Positions 33,046-45,957 of a DNA stretch of 64,000 bases are shown here, in pieces. The translations under genes and the position numbers were made by a program. The notes under the pieces are model-generated. The model did no database searches. It was not told the DNA's origin and worked only from the letters and a program-made list of their open reading frames with translations. The first letter of the stretch is position 1, and each line of letters starts with the position of its first letter. The stretch spans positions 43,579,331 through 43,643,330 of the forward strand of contig CM055265.1 of assembly GCA_029237695.1 (NCBI GenBank), in the 5' to 3' direction. The stretch comes from Conchocele bisecta. Taxonomy: Eukaryota > Mollusca > Bivalvia > Lucinida > Thyasiridae.

Positions 33046-33115
33046 ACGTGGCTGTGACTGGATAAAGGGCATGAATAGCTATATTCACATTTTTCATCGT
33101 CTAGCGCTCTCTTAA

Positions 33116-33804
33116 AGGGGCACATCGGGACTTTTTGAATAAATACTATAAAAAAATAAAAACGTGCTTTCATCATGGCCCTGTGTAAAGTAGTTTAACT
33201 GAAAATATATGACGATATTAAGACCGCTGGGTTGTTTCTATTTTCACCCATATACATATACATATAATTCCAGCACAAAAATATTTACACAATTCCCTAA
33301 CATTTGATTGGCCCGTAGCAAGTCTCTGTCCAAAATTTATATCCCAGTAAACTCCCACGCCGAACTACTTTCCGTAACCGTGAGGCGCAGTTAAAATAAT
33401 TATTAAGAAAATGAAAATAAACACATTTTCTTGATGAATTTATTTCAAATGCTGGAAGTATAAGGAATGAACGGCCTTTTTGTTGAATTTATCGGGGATA
33501 TAAACTTGGAAAAGTCGCGGGAATACTGGACGAGGCCTTCCGGCCTTCGTCCAGTATTCCCGCGACTTTTCCAAGTTTATACCCCGATAAATTCCACAAA
33601 AAGGCCATTCATTCCTATAGTACATTCCTATCTTGTAGCGTTCAACAAGATGGAAAATCTGATACCTATGTACTGATTTCGGTGAAAATTTAAACAACCA
33701 AGCAGTCCTACTATCGTCATATATTTTCAATTAAACCACTTTACACAGGGCCATGATGAACACACGTTTTTATTTTTAAAACAATAAAATCCTGATATGC
33801 CCCT
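33116..33804. mobile_element. 689-bp TTAA-flanked MITE with long inverted repeats
   Basis: The ends are inverted repeats of about 130 bp. The left starts AGGGGCACATCGGGAC and the right ends TCCTGATATGCCCCT, and both arms share CATCATGGCCCTGTGTAAAG. TTAA flanks it at 33112-33115 and 33805-33808. It has no transposase. TTAA targets suggest a piggyBac- or Kolobok-type parent. Confidence 0.9.
33463..33617. repeat. 155-bp near-perfect hairpin
   Basis: The arms of about 77 bp pair almost without mismatch around the centre GAGGCCTTCCGGCCTTC near 33541. The structure lies inside the TTAA-flanked MITE and is off its midpoint. It could be a nested fold-back element. Confidence 0.9.
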
Positions 33805-33849
33805 TTAAAGATCAGAAGCATTATGCGTATTTCATTGACTCAATGGCGG

Positions 33850-33935
33850 ACAGAGAAGGCATTGATCAGACTGCGCGGATGAGCAGGCTAATATGTGGCT
33901 AAAATAGTCGCATAACCCATAATGCATAGTTATCC
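33850..33935. repeat. Dispersed repeat fragment
   Basis: TTGATCAGACTGCGCGGATG with GTCGCATAACCCATAATGC matches the family seen at 462-600 and 32140-32236. Confidence 0.55.
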
Positions 33936-35693
33936 AGTCATAGCAACACATCTCCGTAAGCCCGGACATCTAGAATACCCTTAACGTGCTTTATTTTCAT
34001 TGATATCGGTGTAATCTTACCCATATTACAATATCTGTTCATGACTGAAATCTCACAAATATGTCATAGATTGCGCAGACGGTGCATCAGATTTACAATG
34101 GAACATCCCTAAACCAGATGCCATATCATAGGGCATATGTACCCACGAGGGTGTGCTTGTCTGGGGAGATAATTGTGACTGCATTATACACCAGTCTCAT
34201 AAATGGGTTAAACATCTGCTTATATTCTATTTCGCTTCGCTCAGACGAATATAAAACATGTACAAAGTAAGAAGACGCGTGTTATTAGCCCATTATTGTA
34301 GGTAGGTAGAGTCCAGCTATAAGCGAGTACACGTTCCAACCCACAACTATACTGGCTGTTCTCGGCATTAAAAACTCTTAAATAAACCTGATTCACTCGA
34401 GAAAACTTGAAAACCAAAATCTGTTACTGTGCAACAATCGACAACAATTTGCAGCCAACGACGGTTTTTGGAATCCTCTGGTCTGATGACAAGACGGCAC
34501 CAAATATCTCACTACATATCGTCTCTATCGCTCGCTCAGTGGGTGTGGTCGGCCAACGTTCCATGATCCTGCAACGTGAATACTGACGGGGGGGGGGGGG
34601 TGGGGTGTGCTCCGGCACAACCGATACAACATACCAAAGGCAATATATATCACGACTATCGCTTGTCGACATAAACAAGTCATTACACCATTCAAATCAA
34701 ACTAAACACAGATCCGTTGTTAAAACTCCACGTTCCTTTGAAACAACTGTGTCGGAGGGCAAACGGGAATGACAATTTCTCGCGTACTTGCCTGTTTAGC
34801 GTTTGGACAACGTCATCACATGTTACGTTTGATTAGCCATTGTCTAATAGACTCTAGTTCTGTTTTCTATAAAAAAAATATATCCACAAATGAAGGTCGG
34901 TATTCTTCAGCTATGGTTGATGTCTTAAAACCAACGGCATTAGGTCTGGAAACGCAATATCTGTCATTTTAAAACAACAAATGAGACGAGCCAATCGATT
35001 TTGTACCTTCTGACAACTGCTTTATTTCATGAAATACATTTACAAACTTTAACAAATTCTCCATTAATGAAGTCAAAAGTTGTGAGAAAATAAATCGGAG
35101 TAAATGTGGAATTATTGAAATATCTGTCAACTTCGAAGTCATTTGCAGAAATCCAATTTTCAGCAAATGCGAGTATATTTCATGGAGTTATTTTTGGGTG
35201 AAACTAAAAATGGTTAATTGATTGCATTCAGAGATAGTTCATTTAACTTTAATTTGTTGCTTGTTTACGGTTCTATAGTTGGGTACCAGTAGCGCTGGTC
35301 CTCGGCTTTCGCGCATTTGTTTTTTGTAGTCATGGTTGCATAACATGTTCCTCGCTTTTGATTGGTGCGCAGTTCGTAACAACATTTTGTTCGTCCTGCG
35401 CATTTTAGTTTGGTCACAGTTTGTTTGTCCATTGACTGAGACAGTTCTAATAGTTTTCGTTAACCCACCCGCCCTTAACCCAGACTTTCTTGTTGAAGAA
35501 TCATGTTAATTGATAGTATATGTATTATTAATTAGGTTTGTCGATACCGAATGAGCTGAGGTACTCAAGTGGTTGAGTGTAGACGCTCCACAATACTGAT
35601 GAATGTGAAGATTGTGCACGGTATGTCAAGAACTGATAGTGTAAGTGAGGCATTATTTGCTGCTAGAGAATCGCTGTTTCTCTGGTTGGTTGG
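33936..35693. other. No supported gene
   Basis: A G13 run lies near 34588. TTTTGTACCTTCTGACAACTGC near 35000 resembles TTTTGTACCTTCGGACATCTGC near 7424, which points to a shared diverged repeat. No frame has a recognisable domain. Confidence 0.35.
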
Positions 35694-35712
35694 TTGGTTG
35701 GTTGGTTGGTAT
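35694..35712. repeat. (GGTT)n microsatellite
   Basis: Five consecutive GGTT-type units are present. Confidence 0.9.
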
Positions 35713-35823
35713 ATCACTGCTGTTTTGCTTATCAATGTTGGAACATTGGTTTCATGTGAATGCATATTTTTGGTAGCTCTCTGTGGTATTTGGTTCCCGT
35801 CAGGCAGCTGCATATTTCAGAGT

Positions 35824-36110
35824 GGAGCGCAGTGGCCTAGTGGTTAGAGCGTCAGACTGCTGATCTAAAGGTCGTGGGTTCGAGCCTCACCGGAGGCGCT
35901 GCTTTGTGTCCTTGAGCAAGACACTTTATCCACACTGCTCCAGTTCACCCAGCTGTGAATGGGTACCGATAATTCGTAGTTGCTTTGTAAATACGAATTA
36001 CCGGCTTCTTTCAAAAAATCTCTACCTCCGTTCTTTCTCCCATTCTTGGGAGACGGCATGCAAGGTCCTAGAGCCAGTGCCGCCATATGGTCTGTTTTCA
36101 GCCTTGTTGC
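35824..36110 (+). mobile_element. tRNA-derived SINE
   Basis: The head has a perfect A box TGGCCTAGTGG (35833-35843) and B box GGTTCGAGCC (35877-35886), a paired T arm (GTGGG/CTCAC) and an anticodon-loop-like CTGCTGA. A conserved-looking middle follows (TGTCCTTGAGCAAGACACTT, then GCTGTGAATGGGTACC). The 3' part has GGCATGCAAGGTC and AGAGCCAGTGCCG. The composite structure is that of a SINE, not a tRNA gene. The 3' end position is approximate. Confidence 0.8.
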
Positions 36111-36599
36111 GCGTACCAGCAGTTATGTGCCTTGTCATAGGACTTTTTGTGTTGCCCATTTATTGTAAAATGCAAGTTGCTGTTATCGTCAATGGACATG
36201 CTATTACCATGAATTACAGCCTTTTGCCTATCATTATTGTCTGAGTTTTCTTCCAATTCCATTATAAAGGATTATCGAGTATGTGAGCAATTAAATATCA
36301 GTGACGTCACAATCACGCCGATAACGTTGGACATCCGCAATGCATGATACGTAGTGGTTAATACATGTATATCGTAGTGATCGAAAGAAAAATAGCGGAA
36401 AATATAAGTTTTCTGAAACAAATGCATTATGGTATTACTTATTGGATAAACCCTCGTGTATGCATGCCTCATTTGGTCGCAGTCTTTGGCTCTCTTTCCA
36501 ACTAATTCAACACAATATATAGTATACGAATATATGATTTCACGATCACGATTAAACAGCTCGAAAACTCGTGCATGTATACTATCGTATCAACGATGA
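36111..36599. other. No feature seen
   Basis: This is AT-rich sequence without coding or repeat evidence. Confidence 0.4.
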
Positions 36600-38218
36600 A
36601 TATAATGGAATGGTGCTTAACGGCCCATCAACACAAACGAGTATCATTTAGGGCCAAGCAATGCAGCTGAAGAATGAAAATAATAGTAATAAAAATTATA
36701 TAGAAATGAGAAACATGTTTTCAATGATAAAATTAGATTTTCCGATACAAGCTGGTTTCATGGAGAAAGCTAAGCAAACCTTCAATGTTCTCCACATTGA
36801 ATAACTCTGCAAGTGAAGCAACATTGAAGTGTTTGCGTCGAATATCGGCGAAGTCGATACAGTCCAGTAGGATGTGTTGCACGGTAAATGAGCTGTGACA
36901 TGGAATACACCATGGATGTGACTCACCTTTGAGCATAGACGAATGTGTTAGTTGTGTATGTCCAATGCGCAATCGACCAAGGACAACTTCATCCCGGCGT
37001 ACATGTCTGTAGCAAGGAGTCCATTCGCCCAGAGTCGGTGTCACAGCATGTAGTGTATTATCTGTGAGCAGATCCCACCGGGTTTGCATTGTATCAGAGA
37101 TGAATTAGTTAATGCTAAAATCATGATAGCAAACAGGAAAATTAGATGTCGGTACCTCCAGGGCGGCTTTGGCAGCACTATCCGCCCTGTCATTCCCCGT
37201 GATACCAGTATGACTGGGGAGCCAACAAAGAATAATGTCCGTGCCAGACGAAATTAAAAGATGGTGTAGCTCAATGATTTGGCGGATAAGTGGATGCTCA
37301 AGTTTCATGTTGTACAAAGCTTGTAGTGAAGATAGTGAATCGGAAAATAAAATTAATTGCTTTCTCCAAGATATTTTCGCAAAATCAAGAGCGAGTAAAA
37401 TTGCCCTCAATTCCGCAGAAAATGTCGAAGATTTATCTGGGAGTCTGGATTGAATATCTCCCTCGCGGACAGCAGTAGCTACCCGGTCCCTGTCCTTTGA
37501 GCCATTAGTGGAAAGTGGGGTGTATGTGTTGTACCTGTCTTTAACTTCAAGAAAAAGTGATTTCAAAATAGATCGATCAGTTGTTGCTTTCGTGTGCTGA
37601 CCAATCACATTGAGCTGCTCCAACTGCCAGGGTGGAGTATCTGGGACAGCGTATTTGGCAATGTGATCCAGATCTAATCCAGCATCGTGTATTAATCAAA
37701 GGATCCATTCTCTTGCCGAATGGTGGCTTGAAGTTTGGTTTCTTATCGAATTCGATGGAAGGCAGTGTCATAAGCTCGAGACGGATTGGAATGTAGTTTA
37801 GTGTTGTATTTCAAATATAATTTGGTGCGTCTGTCGTGGAGAGAATGCTAATTTGCCTCAGCATATATGCTCTGTGCGCTAGACGTACGGAATGCACCCA
37901 TGCATAGTCTTAAGCCTTGGTGATGTATTGTATCAAGCATCCGAAGATCGGATTTATTGGCAGATCCATATACAGTGCATCCGTAGTCTAGTTTTGAGCG
38001 AACATGTGCTATGTAAAAGCAGTGCACCTTTCGGTCTGCACCCCAGTCATGATTTGCTACCACTCGCATTAAGTTGCGTGGTTTCTGATATTTAGCTTTT
38101 AAGTATCGCAAATCAGGTTAAAAAAGTGAGTTTAGGATCAAAGATAAGACCAAGAAATGTTTGCTCCCGAACAACTGGGATGGGATTTGTTCCTAGTTTA
38201 AGTTCGGGATCAGGGTGA
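36600..38218 (-). mobile_element. I/Nimb-like LINE, 5'-truncated (copy 6)
   Basis: On the minus strand it starts after the RT active site (the LKLGTNPIP region, 38218). It carries the post-RT segment, RNase H (open 37623-37105, including SAELRAILLALDFAK and SHTGITGNDRAD) and the knuckle CIPCHSSFTVQHILLDC. The 3' tail is at 36600. Several frame breaks lie around 37600-37860. No clear target duplication was found. Confidence 0.9.
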
Positions 38219-38539
38219 ACCTACACCAACCGTCAATTACATTACACAAATTGTGACTGTCGCCTAATAAACACAGTGTTTCTATACACAAACCTACGTT
38301 ATAGCAGTCACTTACATTTTGTCTCTGTTGCTTGTACTATTCCATGTAGGGCGACCCCCCGGCTTGTCCCTCTAGTCGTCCTATATCACTATAAACACTT
38401 GTCTTCTCGGTCACACAATGTTTAGGTTTTGCACATGGAAGACGAATAGATACACACTTCCGGTGTGTATCTGCACGATACGACAAAATGTAGTTACCAT
38501 AACTGCAGTTGTTAAGATGGTATTGCCAAATTACGTTAC
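38219..38539. other. No feature seen
   Basis: No motif, repeat or coding pattern that I can support. Confidence 0.4.
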
Positions 38540-38680
38540 ATATGTGTGCCGGGTTAGCGTGTCATTGGGCAAGACAACTTCGTGCTAGCCTAGTCCTATC
38601 GGATGGGGACTTAAATAGTCGGTCCCGACATGCAAGGTCATCAAGCCAGTGCCGTCGTTAAATCAAAGCATTTACATTTA
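38540..38680 (+). mobile_element. SINE 3' part
   Basis: TGTCATTGGGCAAGACAACTT followed by CCTATCGGATGGGGACTTAAAT and GCCAGTGCCGTCGTTAAATC resembles the middle and tail of the SINE at 35.8 kb. The head is missing. Confidence 0.6.
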
Positions 38681-38747
38681 TCCAACATTTTTAACGGCGA
38701 GCTGTGACTGAACTATCACAGGGACACGTGATTGTTGGGAGCGGAGC

Positions 38748-39738
38748 GCTGGAGATGCTGCTGTTGTGGCCGAGTTTGGACTTCTATTTCATGAGATCCT
38801 TGCGATCAGCAATCTTCTCCAGTTACTCACCGATGCTCGACTGATGGATCACATGGAAACGACAATACAGCATCAGCTCGGTGACTGAAAGGGTTTGATA
38901 TTCGACCGAAATGTGGCACGATTGCTAGACTTCGTGATGGCGCGGGAAAACCCCTTCATTGTGCTGGCGCCAAATGTGCCACTCTACAACATCGTGACAA
39001 AGCCCGACAAAGCAGAATTGGTCACTGAGCTGGAAACTAGTCTTACCTCAGATGATTGCCAATTCACCCGAGATGGTCCACAAGCAACACGCGTTTTGCT
39101 TGACTTTATGTCGAAAATACAACAATTTCCCAATCTCCGGTCTATATCTACAAACTTTGGTGGAATCATCCAAGAAGTTTTGAAGAGTGCCCGTCGAGTT
39201 TGTCCAACACAGGACATGACTCGCATAGTATTCGATAGCTACAATGATAATTCTTCTCCTGCGCTACATTAGTTTGTTCGAAGATGGTGGTTTGCAGAAT
39301 ATTTGGGTTCAGTACGGGACTGGAGAGAAGCGATGGATGATTCCGCTTCATTTCATGCACCTCAAACTAGGAGACGAGTTATGCCAAGTACTCATCAAGG
39401 CACATGTCACGAGGCATTCAGTGGTAGGGTTAGATGGACTACCACCCACATCCAGTGTCATCCGAGGACATTTGAGGAGGTCATTCTATGTGATCCGCAA
39501 TGCTCTTACCTTACTAGCTGATGTCAGTCAGCTTGACCCCATTGATGATGGTTGGATCAACCAAAACGGAACCCTACTGCCACTTAAGTCGCTAAAACCG
39601 ATCCCCGCCAAAATACTTACAATGTGTGGCTGTAGTGGAAAATGCAACTCAAAGCGCTGTTCCTGCAAAGCAGCAGATGTTATGTGTGTGATATACTGCC
39701 ACACGAAGGTTGTTGAGCCGATCTGTGCAAATAAATAA
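38748..39738 (+). pseudogene. CXC-domain family gene, second divergent member (degenerate)
   Basis: The frame starts GDAAVVAEFGLLFHEILA and is broken by one stop at 38887. It then runs open (LIFDRNVARLLDFVMARENP, later TRIVFDSYNDNS) to 39272. After a frame change it continues GGLQNIWVQYGTGEKRWMIP (39286) and SFYVIRNALTLLADVSQLD, and ends with the CXC cluster CGCSGKCNSKRCSC (39625) and a stop at 39738. The piece with the acidic GDDTDLLVLL motif is absent, so an internal deletion is likely. The general plan matches the 19.1-27.3 kb pseudogene but the sequence is a different subfamily. Function unknown; a nuclease plus DNA-binding CXC role would be inference. No intron signals were assessed. Confidence 0.7.
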
Positions 39739-39739
39739 A

Positions 39740-40567
39740 CATATTCCCAGATCATTTGCACTTTCGTCAGGACGGATAGCTGACTCGTATAACGTTCATG
39801 TTTCGTCATAATTATATGGCATATATGCTGGTATTACTTGGCACTACTATGTAGCTAAAGTTAAACATGCCTAAAACATCCACAACATGATGCAACAAAA
39901 TTGGCATTTTAAATTAGATGGCAGGAGACACTTATATACATATAGTAAATATACTGCCGCGGACCTAGAACAGTGGCTGCTTATGTCATATGCTCATATC
40001 GGCGCAAATTAATAAAGGCCGGTGGCCTTTACCACAGGTTTGACTAGTATTTCCTAATGTTCGGATTGTGTGTTCAATTTCATAACTGAACAATTTGTCA
40101 GTCTACGATATTGTGAGCCGAATGAGAAGTTGTACAATTACATAATTTGAAATAATCCGTTGCTTGGTGATTTTCGGCCTTGACCTTAGCATGTGACCTT
40201 GACCTCCAATCACGAAGAAGATGCCACAAATGGATGTCCCACGCCCAAACACCTCTAAAACGAGGCATTTAGATTGTCAATAGGTTACCGGCGGCCATCT
40301 TGGAGTTACAGCCCTGACGGCCATTCGCAGCCGGTTTCGAAAAAGCACCTGTGTGATTTTTAAAGGCAAATGGTCCAATAGCTCAAATCAATTTTCAAAA
40401 GCTCTTGCGGATGAAATGTATACGTGGTTATCAGCAGGGTCAGGACTGTATGTTAAAGCGTAGCATCGGGTGACATGGGGCTGCTGCATCATGTGTAAGG
40501 GCAAATCGTACATGTATGTACCACTTGATTGTCACGGGCTGAACACTCATTCATTCATTTCGAAGAA
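39740..40567. other. No feature seen
   Basis: A GACCTTGACC-type block near 40180-40210 hints at a diverged repeat. Nothing codes. Confidence 0.4.
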
Positions 40568-40775
40568 ACGGGTGGCATATAGTGTTTGGACCGTCCGTAT
40601 GTCCGTCTGTCCGTCCATCCGTCTGTCCTTTACCCCCCCCCCCCTTTTTCTCATATTTCTATATTTGTGGATGTGGTTGGAGAAATAGCGTTTATGAGGT
40701 ATGTAACCAGTGTGGCCCCAGATCATCCTGCGCATTCGCGAAGTCTGATTAGGGACTACGCTGTTTAGCCCTACA
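40568..40775. repeat. (CGTC)n-associated repeat plus dispersed fragment
   Basis: A degenerate (TCCG)n tract lies at 40600-40630, preceded by CATATAGTGTTTGGACCGTCC (compare 12278). A fragment of the 462-600 family follows (ATCATCCTGCGCATTCGCG). Confidence 0.6.
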
Positions 40776-41294
40776 GACAATAAAAGCATGCATCATGTAC
40801 CCAGCATACTATATCTGCCATGATTAAACCACAGGGATGCGTTAGCGTAAGATCCTTTTTGCTTCCGAAGTCGCTGCCACACATGCTGAATATATTTTAT
40901 TTTTTTTTGTTGTATATGCACTATACAAATTGCTCATGCCATGCACATATATATATATGTAAATGTATAATTGATTTTTTGTTCTGTAAAGTATTCAGAA
41001 ATAAAATATCGAATGACAAAAAAAGTATTTTGTTTTATTAATAACGAAAACTTCAGTCTCCGCAATTTATTTATTTGACCAAGTTCAGTCAAATATATTT
41101 TTATTCCGAAAAATCATACATGTGACAAAAATAATGAGATCCATATGAAGGAGTGAAACGATCAATTGTTTTTAGAAATGTACTTCGAAAGGTGTCAAGA
41201 TAGCTTGGAAATGATCTAAGAAAGCAAAAGTTAGAGTTTGAAGATCGGGCCATGAAGTCTGAACTTATTTAAAAAAAAATGTTTAGCCCCCATG
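40776..41294. other. No feature seen
   Basis: No supported gene or repeat. Confidence 0.4.
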
Positions 41295-41298
41295 TTAA

Positions 41299-41442
41299 GG
41301 TAGTTGTACCTTCTTGTGGCCCCATGTAAAGTACATATATGGAAATCTAATAAAACCCTATTAATAAACCAATAGCAACTTACATAAATAAATCACATGA
41401 ATGTCTTTATGCAGATACTCCTACTAATAAAACTACGCGCGC

Positions 41443-41475
<33 letters not shown>

Positions 41476-41920
41476 CACATATGTATGCAAATAATAGAAG
41501 CCAAATTATACATGTAAAACTAAATAATGTGACTATTATGTTCTAACTACAGCATATGGTGTGATTTCCTTGCTGGTATCATCTGCATAACGAATTATTG
41601 AACACGTATATCAGTGATTCTATATTTGATGTACATATTGGTGCCGTTTTTCTAGTTTCGATGTAGAACCAATAATTCATAACAAGAATTGTAAATACCG
41701 TTTTCTTAATGGATTGGTATTATACATAGTTTCTTTACTGAAAAAAATAATAATGTTCCTTATAAATTGTGTGATTTGTCAGTAAATTACACCGGGACAC
41801 CAGATGTACATAAAATATAGAATCACTGATATATGGTTTACTGGTGTAGGTAGCTATTGGTCTATGAGTAGGTTTTTTATTATACTTTACATGGGACCAC
41901 ATAATTAGGGTACAACAACC
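41299..41920. mobile_element. 622-bp TTAA-flanked MITE
   Basis: Inverted ends of about 40 bp: the left starts GGTAGTTGTACC and the right ends GGTACAACAACC; both contain a CATGTAAAGTA block. TTAA lies outside at 41295-41298 and 41921-41924. A (CG/CA)n microsatellite lies at 41437-41480. An inner inverted pair (TATCAGTGATTCTATATTT) at 41610 and 41810 suggests a nested fold-back. Confidence 0.85.
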
Positions 41921-41924
41921 TTAA

Positions 41925-42690
41925 AATCATATAGAAAAATATTTTCTTTCACAATAAAAATATTTCACGAACTTTGACAAATAAAGACACTTGTGGAGGG
42001 TGACTTTGTAATATTTGTGTAAAAAGTACAAAACAAATGGATTATTTTTAGGATTTAATACGTTTAATGGTCGGCAAGTAAACCTGGAACAGACAGTATA
42101 TATTATACAAGCAAACCTGTAGATAACACTGGTCGACAACGTATTAATTGATATTCATTTCAAAACATGACACAATGTTCATACAAAGTCTGAAATAAAT
42201 GCGACCAGTCACGACTCATTGACTGGTATTTTTACTAACGGTTGATCAAACCACACTACTGTACATTATCGTTAGTGGTATTAATACTGATACCCTAATT
42301 CAATAGCGGACATGGTCTTCAGACACTGTTCAAATGGCGCAGCTCAGAGGCTGATCAATACGTATACGTTGGTAAAGTCAATCCCACGTTGTCAAGGCTG
42401 TCTACATATGGTTACATATCTAAAATATCAAATACACAATTTAGTTCCTATATGGTTCATTTGACGTATTATTTCATTTGTGTTTGTGTCACGGAATGTA
42501 AAGTACTGGCACAGCCATTGACACAAATTAACAAGTGCAATAAAACGATTCTGATATATCCACTATCGTTGATTTATCATTTATCCTTCGATATGTTCTT
42601 GTATTTCTACAGCAAGAGCAAACGTGTGATTCAGAGCACTGTTCGTCTCTAAATGTATAAACATAATTTGAAGCAAGTTTATATCTGCAT
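41925..42690. other. No feature seen
   Basis: AT-rich, with no coding or repeat evidence. Confidence 0.4.
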
Positions 42691-43520
42691 ATTAAATGTG
42701 CATGTCCACTCGGTGTAGGCACAAAATGTTCTTTATATAAATTAAATCAGATCGTTTTGTATATTCTGTAGATATGGCCTTTTCTGGCAAAATAAACATT
42801 CATTCTCAATAACCCCACGTATTGATTGACATTAGTATCAGAGCTCCAGATAAGCTGCGTATTTGCTTAAATACCCAAATAAAATTGCCAAAAACCCAAT
42901 TGAATTGTGGCACCATTTTCATGCTGCAGAAAACAGACCACAAATATAGCATATTTTTCTTATTTTTCATGAAAACACATCTTGGTATTTCATTAGAATT
43001 GTCTCCAAGGAGACGCTTCTAATGACATTTCAAGACATGTTTTCATTTCGAAGCAAACTATTCAATAATTGCTGTCTGTTGGTGTGTACACTGTAGTGTG
43101 ATTTTATTTTACCCAATTAAAAGTTTGAAATACCCAATTGTTTCAGGAGTGACAATACTCAATTACTAATTACTTATCTGGAGCCCAGATTATACATGTT
43201 ATATCAGACGTGAATGTCCACATTGATATCTGGGTTGAGAGCCGTGTTTCATTAAAATGTTAACGGACATCACTATTTATTCTCAGTATTTATTTTTTGA
43301 TGTGTAATGATCTGTTTAAAATGTTATTTTTTTCAGGTGACGCATTTAATTAGTCTAAATAATTAAAAAAAAGAGCAAGACTCATTTGCATATGAAAATA
43401 GCCTGATACCACCGCGAGTCACTATCAGTAAAATAAATATTGCTAAATGTTTATACCTGTATAGCGGGCACTCGTAATCTTGAGAACTGGTGGAATACTG
43501 ACGCAATGATACACTTATTT

Positions 43521-45700
43521 AATTGTATCCCCCGGACTCCGTCGGGGGATACCGCCGCAGACACTTCTTGTCCGGAGCATAACTCGAACACCCTTTGGAA
43601 TATTTTCATGAAACTTCACACATGCATAGACCACGACCCGAAGGTGTGTCGCGCACAAGAATGACAACTCTTGCATAGCTAATTTTTGAGTTATCTCCCT
43701 TTTTTTGTTTCGCGCACTGATTTCGTGTCCGGACCACTCTTGACCACAGGTAATTTATACAGGTAAATTACTACATTGGATATTACATTTCCGTAAACTG
43801 TGTTGAAAATGTTGTGGCATTATGTGGACCTGTGCAAATATATGTAGATAAATATAGGACTATTAAAAAAAAAATCTGGGCTCCAGTAGCAAGCATTATT
43901 ATTTTTAATTTTTAAACTTTTTTTTTCAATTTTATTTTTTCATTTTTTTTTTTCAAATTCTTTTTCAATTTTTGTCTAGTAGCATAAGGTCGTAAGTGCT
44001 ATATACATACTATTCACCTGTGCATGTGCTAGCATGTGCAACTAACCACTGACCACTTACAGGTAATTGTATCCCCCGGACTCCGTCCGCCGCAGACACT
44101 TCTTGTCCGGAGCATAACTCGAACACCCTTTGGAATATTTTCATGAAACTTCACACATGCATAGACCACGACCCGAAGGTGTGTCGCGCACAAGAATGAC
44201 AACTCTTGCATAGCTAATTTTTGAGTTATCTCCCTTTTTTGTTTCGCGCACTGATTTCGTGTCCGGACCACTCTTGACCACAGGTAATTTATACAGGTAA
44301 ATTACTACATTGGATATTACATTTCCGTAAACTGTTTTGAAAATATTGTGGCATTATGTGGACCTGTGCAAATATATGTAGATAAATATAGGACTATTAA
44401 AAAAAAAATCTGGGCTCCAGTAGCAAGCATTATTATTTTTAATTTTTAAACTTTTTTTTCAATTTTATTTTTTCATTTTTTTTTTAAATTCTTTTTCAAT
44501 TTTTGTCTAGTAGCATAAGGTCGTAAGTGCTATATACATACTATTCACCTGTGCATGTGCTAGCATGTGCAACTAACCACTGACCACTTACAGGTAATTG
44601 TATCCCCCGGACTCCGTCCGCCGCAGACACTTCTTGTCCGGAGCATAACTCGAACACCCTTTGGAATATTTTCATGAAACTTCACACATGCATAGACCAC
44701 GACCCGAAGGTGTGTCGCGCATAAGAATGACAACTCTTGCATAGCTAATTTTTGAGTTATCTCCCTTTTTTGTTTCGCGCACTGATTTCGTGTCCGGACC
44801 ACTCTTGACCACAGGTAATTTATACAGGTAAATTACTACATTGGATATTACATTTCCGTAAACTGTGTAGAAAATATTGTGGCATTATGTGGACCTGTGC
44901 AGATATATGTAGATAAATATAGGACTATTAAAAAAAATATTCTGGGCTCCAGAAGGAAGCATTATTATTTTTAATTTTTAAACTTTTTTTTTCAATTTTT
45001 GTTTTCAAATTCTTTTTCAATTTGTGTCTATTAGCATGAGATCGTAAGTGCTATATACAAACTATTCACCTGTGCATATGCTAGCATGTGCAACTGACCA
45101 CTGACCACTAACCACTTACAGGTAATTTATACAGGTAAATGATTATATTACATTCACGTAAACTGTGTTGAAAATATTGTGGCAATATGTGGACCTGTAC
45201 ATATATGATATGTAGATAAATATAGGACTATTAATAAACATTCTGGGCTCCAGTAGGGAGCATTATTTTTTTTTAAATTTAATTTTGTTTTCCATTTTTT
45301 AACTGACCACTAACTTATTACAGGTAATTTATACAGGTACAATATTACATTTCCGTAAACTGTGTTGACAATATTGTGGCAGTATGTGGACCTGTGCAGA
45401 TATATGTAGATAAATATAGGACTATTAACAAAAATTCATGGGCTCCAGTAGCGAGCATTTTTTTTTTTTTTTGTATATTACATTTCCGTAAACTGTGTTG
45501 AAAATATTGTGGCATTATGTGGACCTGTGCAGATATATGTAGATAAATATAGGACTATTAAAAAAAATTCTGGGCTCCAGTAGCAAGCATTATTATTTTT
45601 AAGTTTTAAGCTTTTTTTTTCCATTTTTTTGTTTTCGTTTTTTTTTTTTTTTTTCTTTTTAAATTTTTGTCTAGTAGCATAAGGTCGTAAGTGCTATATA
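43521..45700. repeat. ~530-bp satellite array and derived short units
   Basis: Full units begin AATTGTATCCCCCGGACTCC near 43521, 44067 and 44598. The second and third are almost identical. Shorter units follow. They keep only TTACATTTCCGTAAACTGTG to ATAGGACTATTA, the phrase TCTGGGCTCCAGTAG and a T-rich stretch, near 45150, 45340 and 45470. Identical 80-codon minus-strand frames (44029-44271 and 44560-44802) are repeat by-products. Confidence 0.9.
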
Positions 45701-45723
45701 CAGACTATTATCATATAATAAAA

Positions 45724-45787
45724 CAATTATTGACTAGTGAGCCATAGAATATAATCTGATATTCTATGGCTCACTAGTCAATAATTG
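45724..45787. repeat. 64-bp perfect hairpin (copy A)
   Basis: The 29-bp arms starting CAATTATTGACTAGTGAGCC pair perfectly around the loop AATCTG. In copy B the arms have acquired mismatches. Confidence 0.95.
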
Positions 45788-45957
45788 TATAATATGTTCG
45801 GGCCAGTGAAAATTGCTTTCAGGCCCAGGCTCGAGGTCAAGGCTGGACAAGGCGAGGCATTTGATTCCGCGGAATTCTTGTTTACTTATCTCCCTTTGTT
45901 GTTTCGTGCTCTGATTTTGTATCCAGAGCATAACTCGGAACACCCTTTGGAATATTT

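Noticed and set aside
35824..35900. Functional tRNA gene (GCT-like anticodon position)
   Set aside because: The acceptor stem does not pair fully, the anticodon stem has a mismatch and SINE-type sequence continues downstream.
44029..44802. Two identical 80-codon genes
   Set aside because: They are the same register of a 531-bp satellite unit, and no domain is present.
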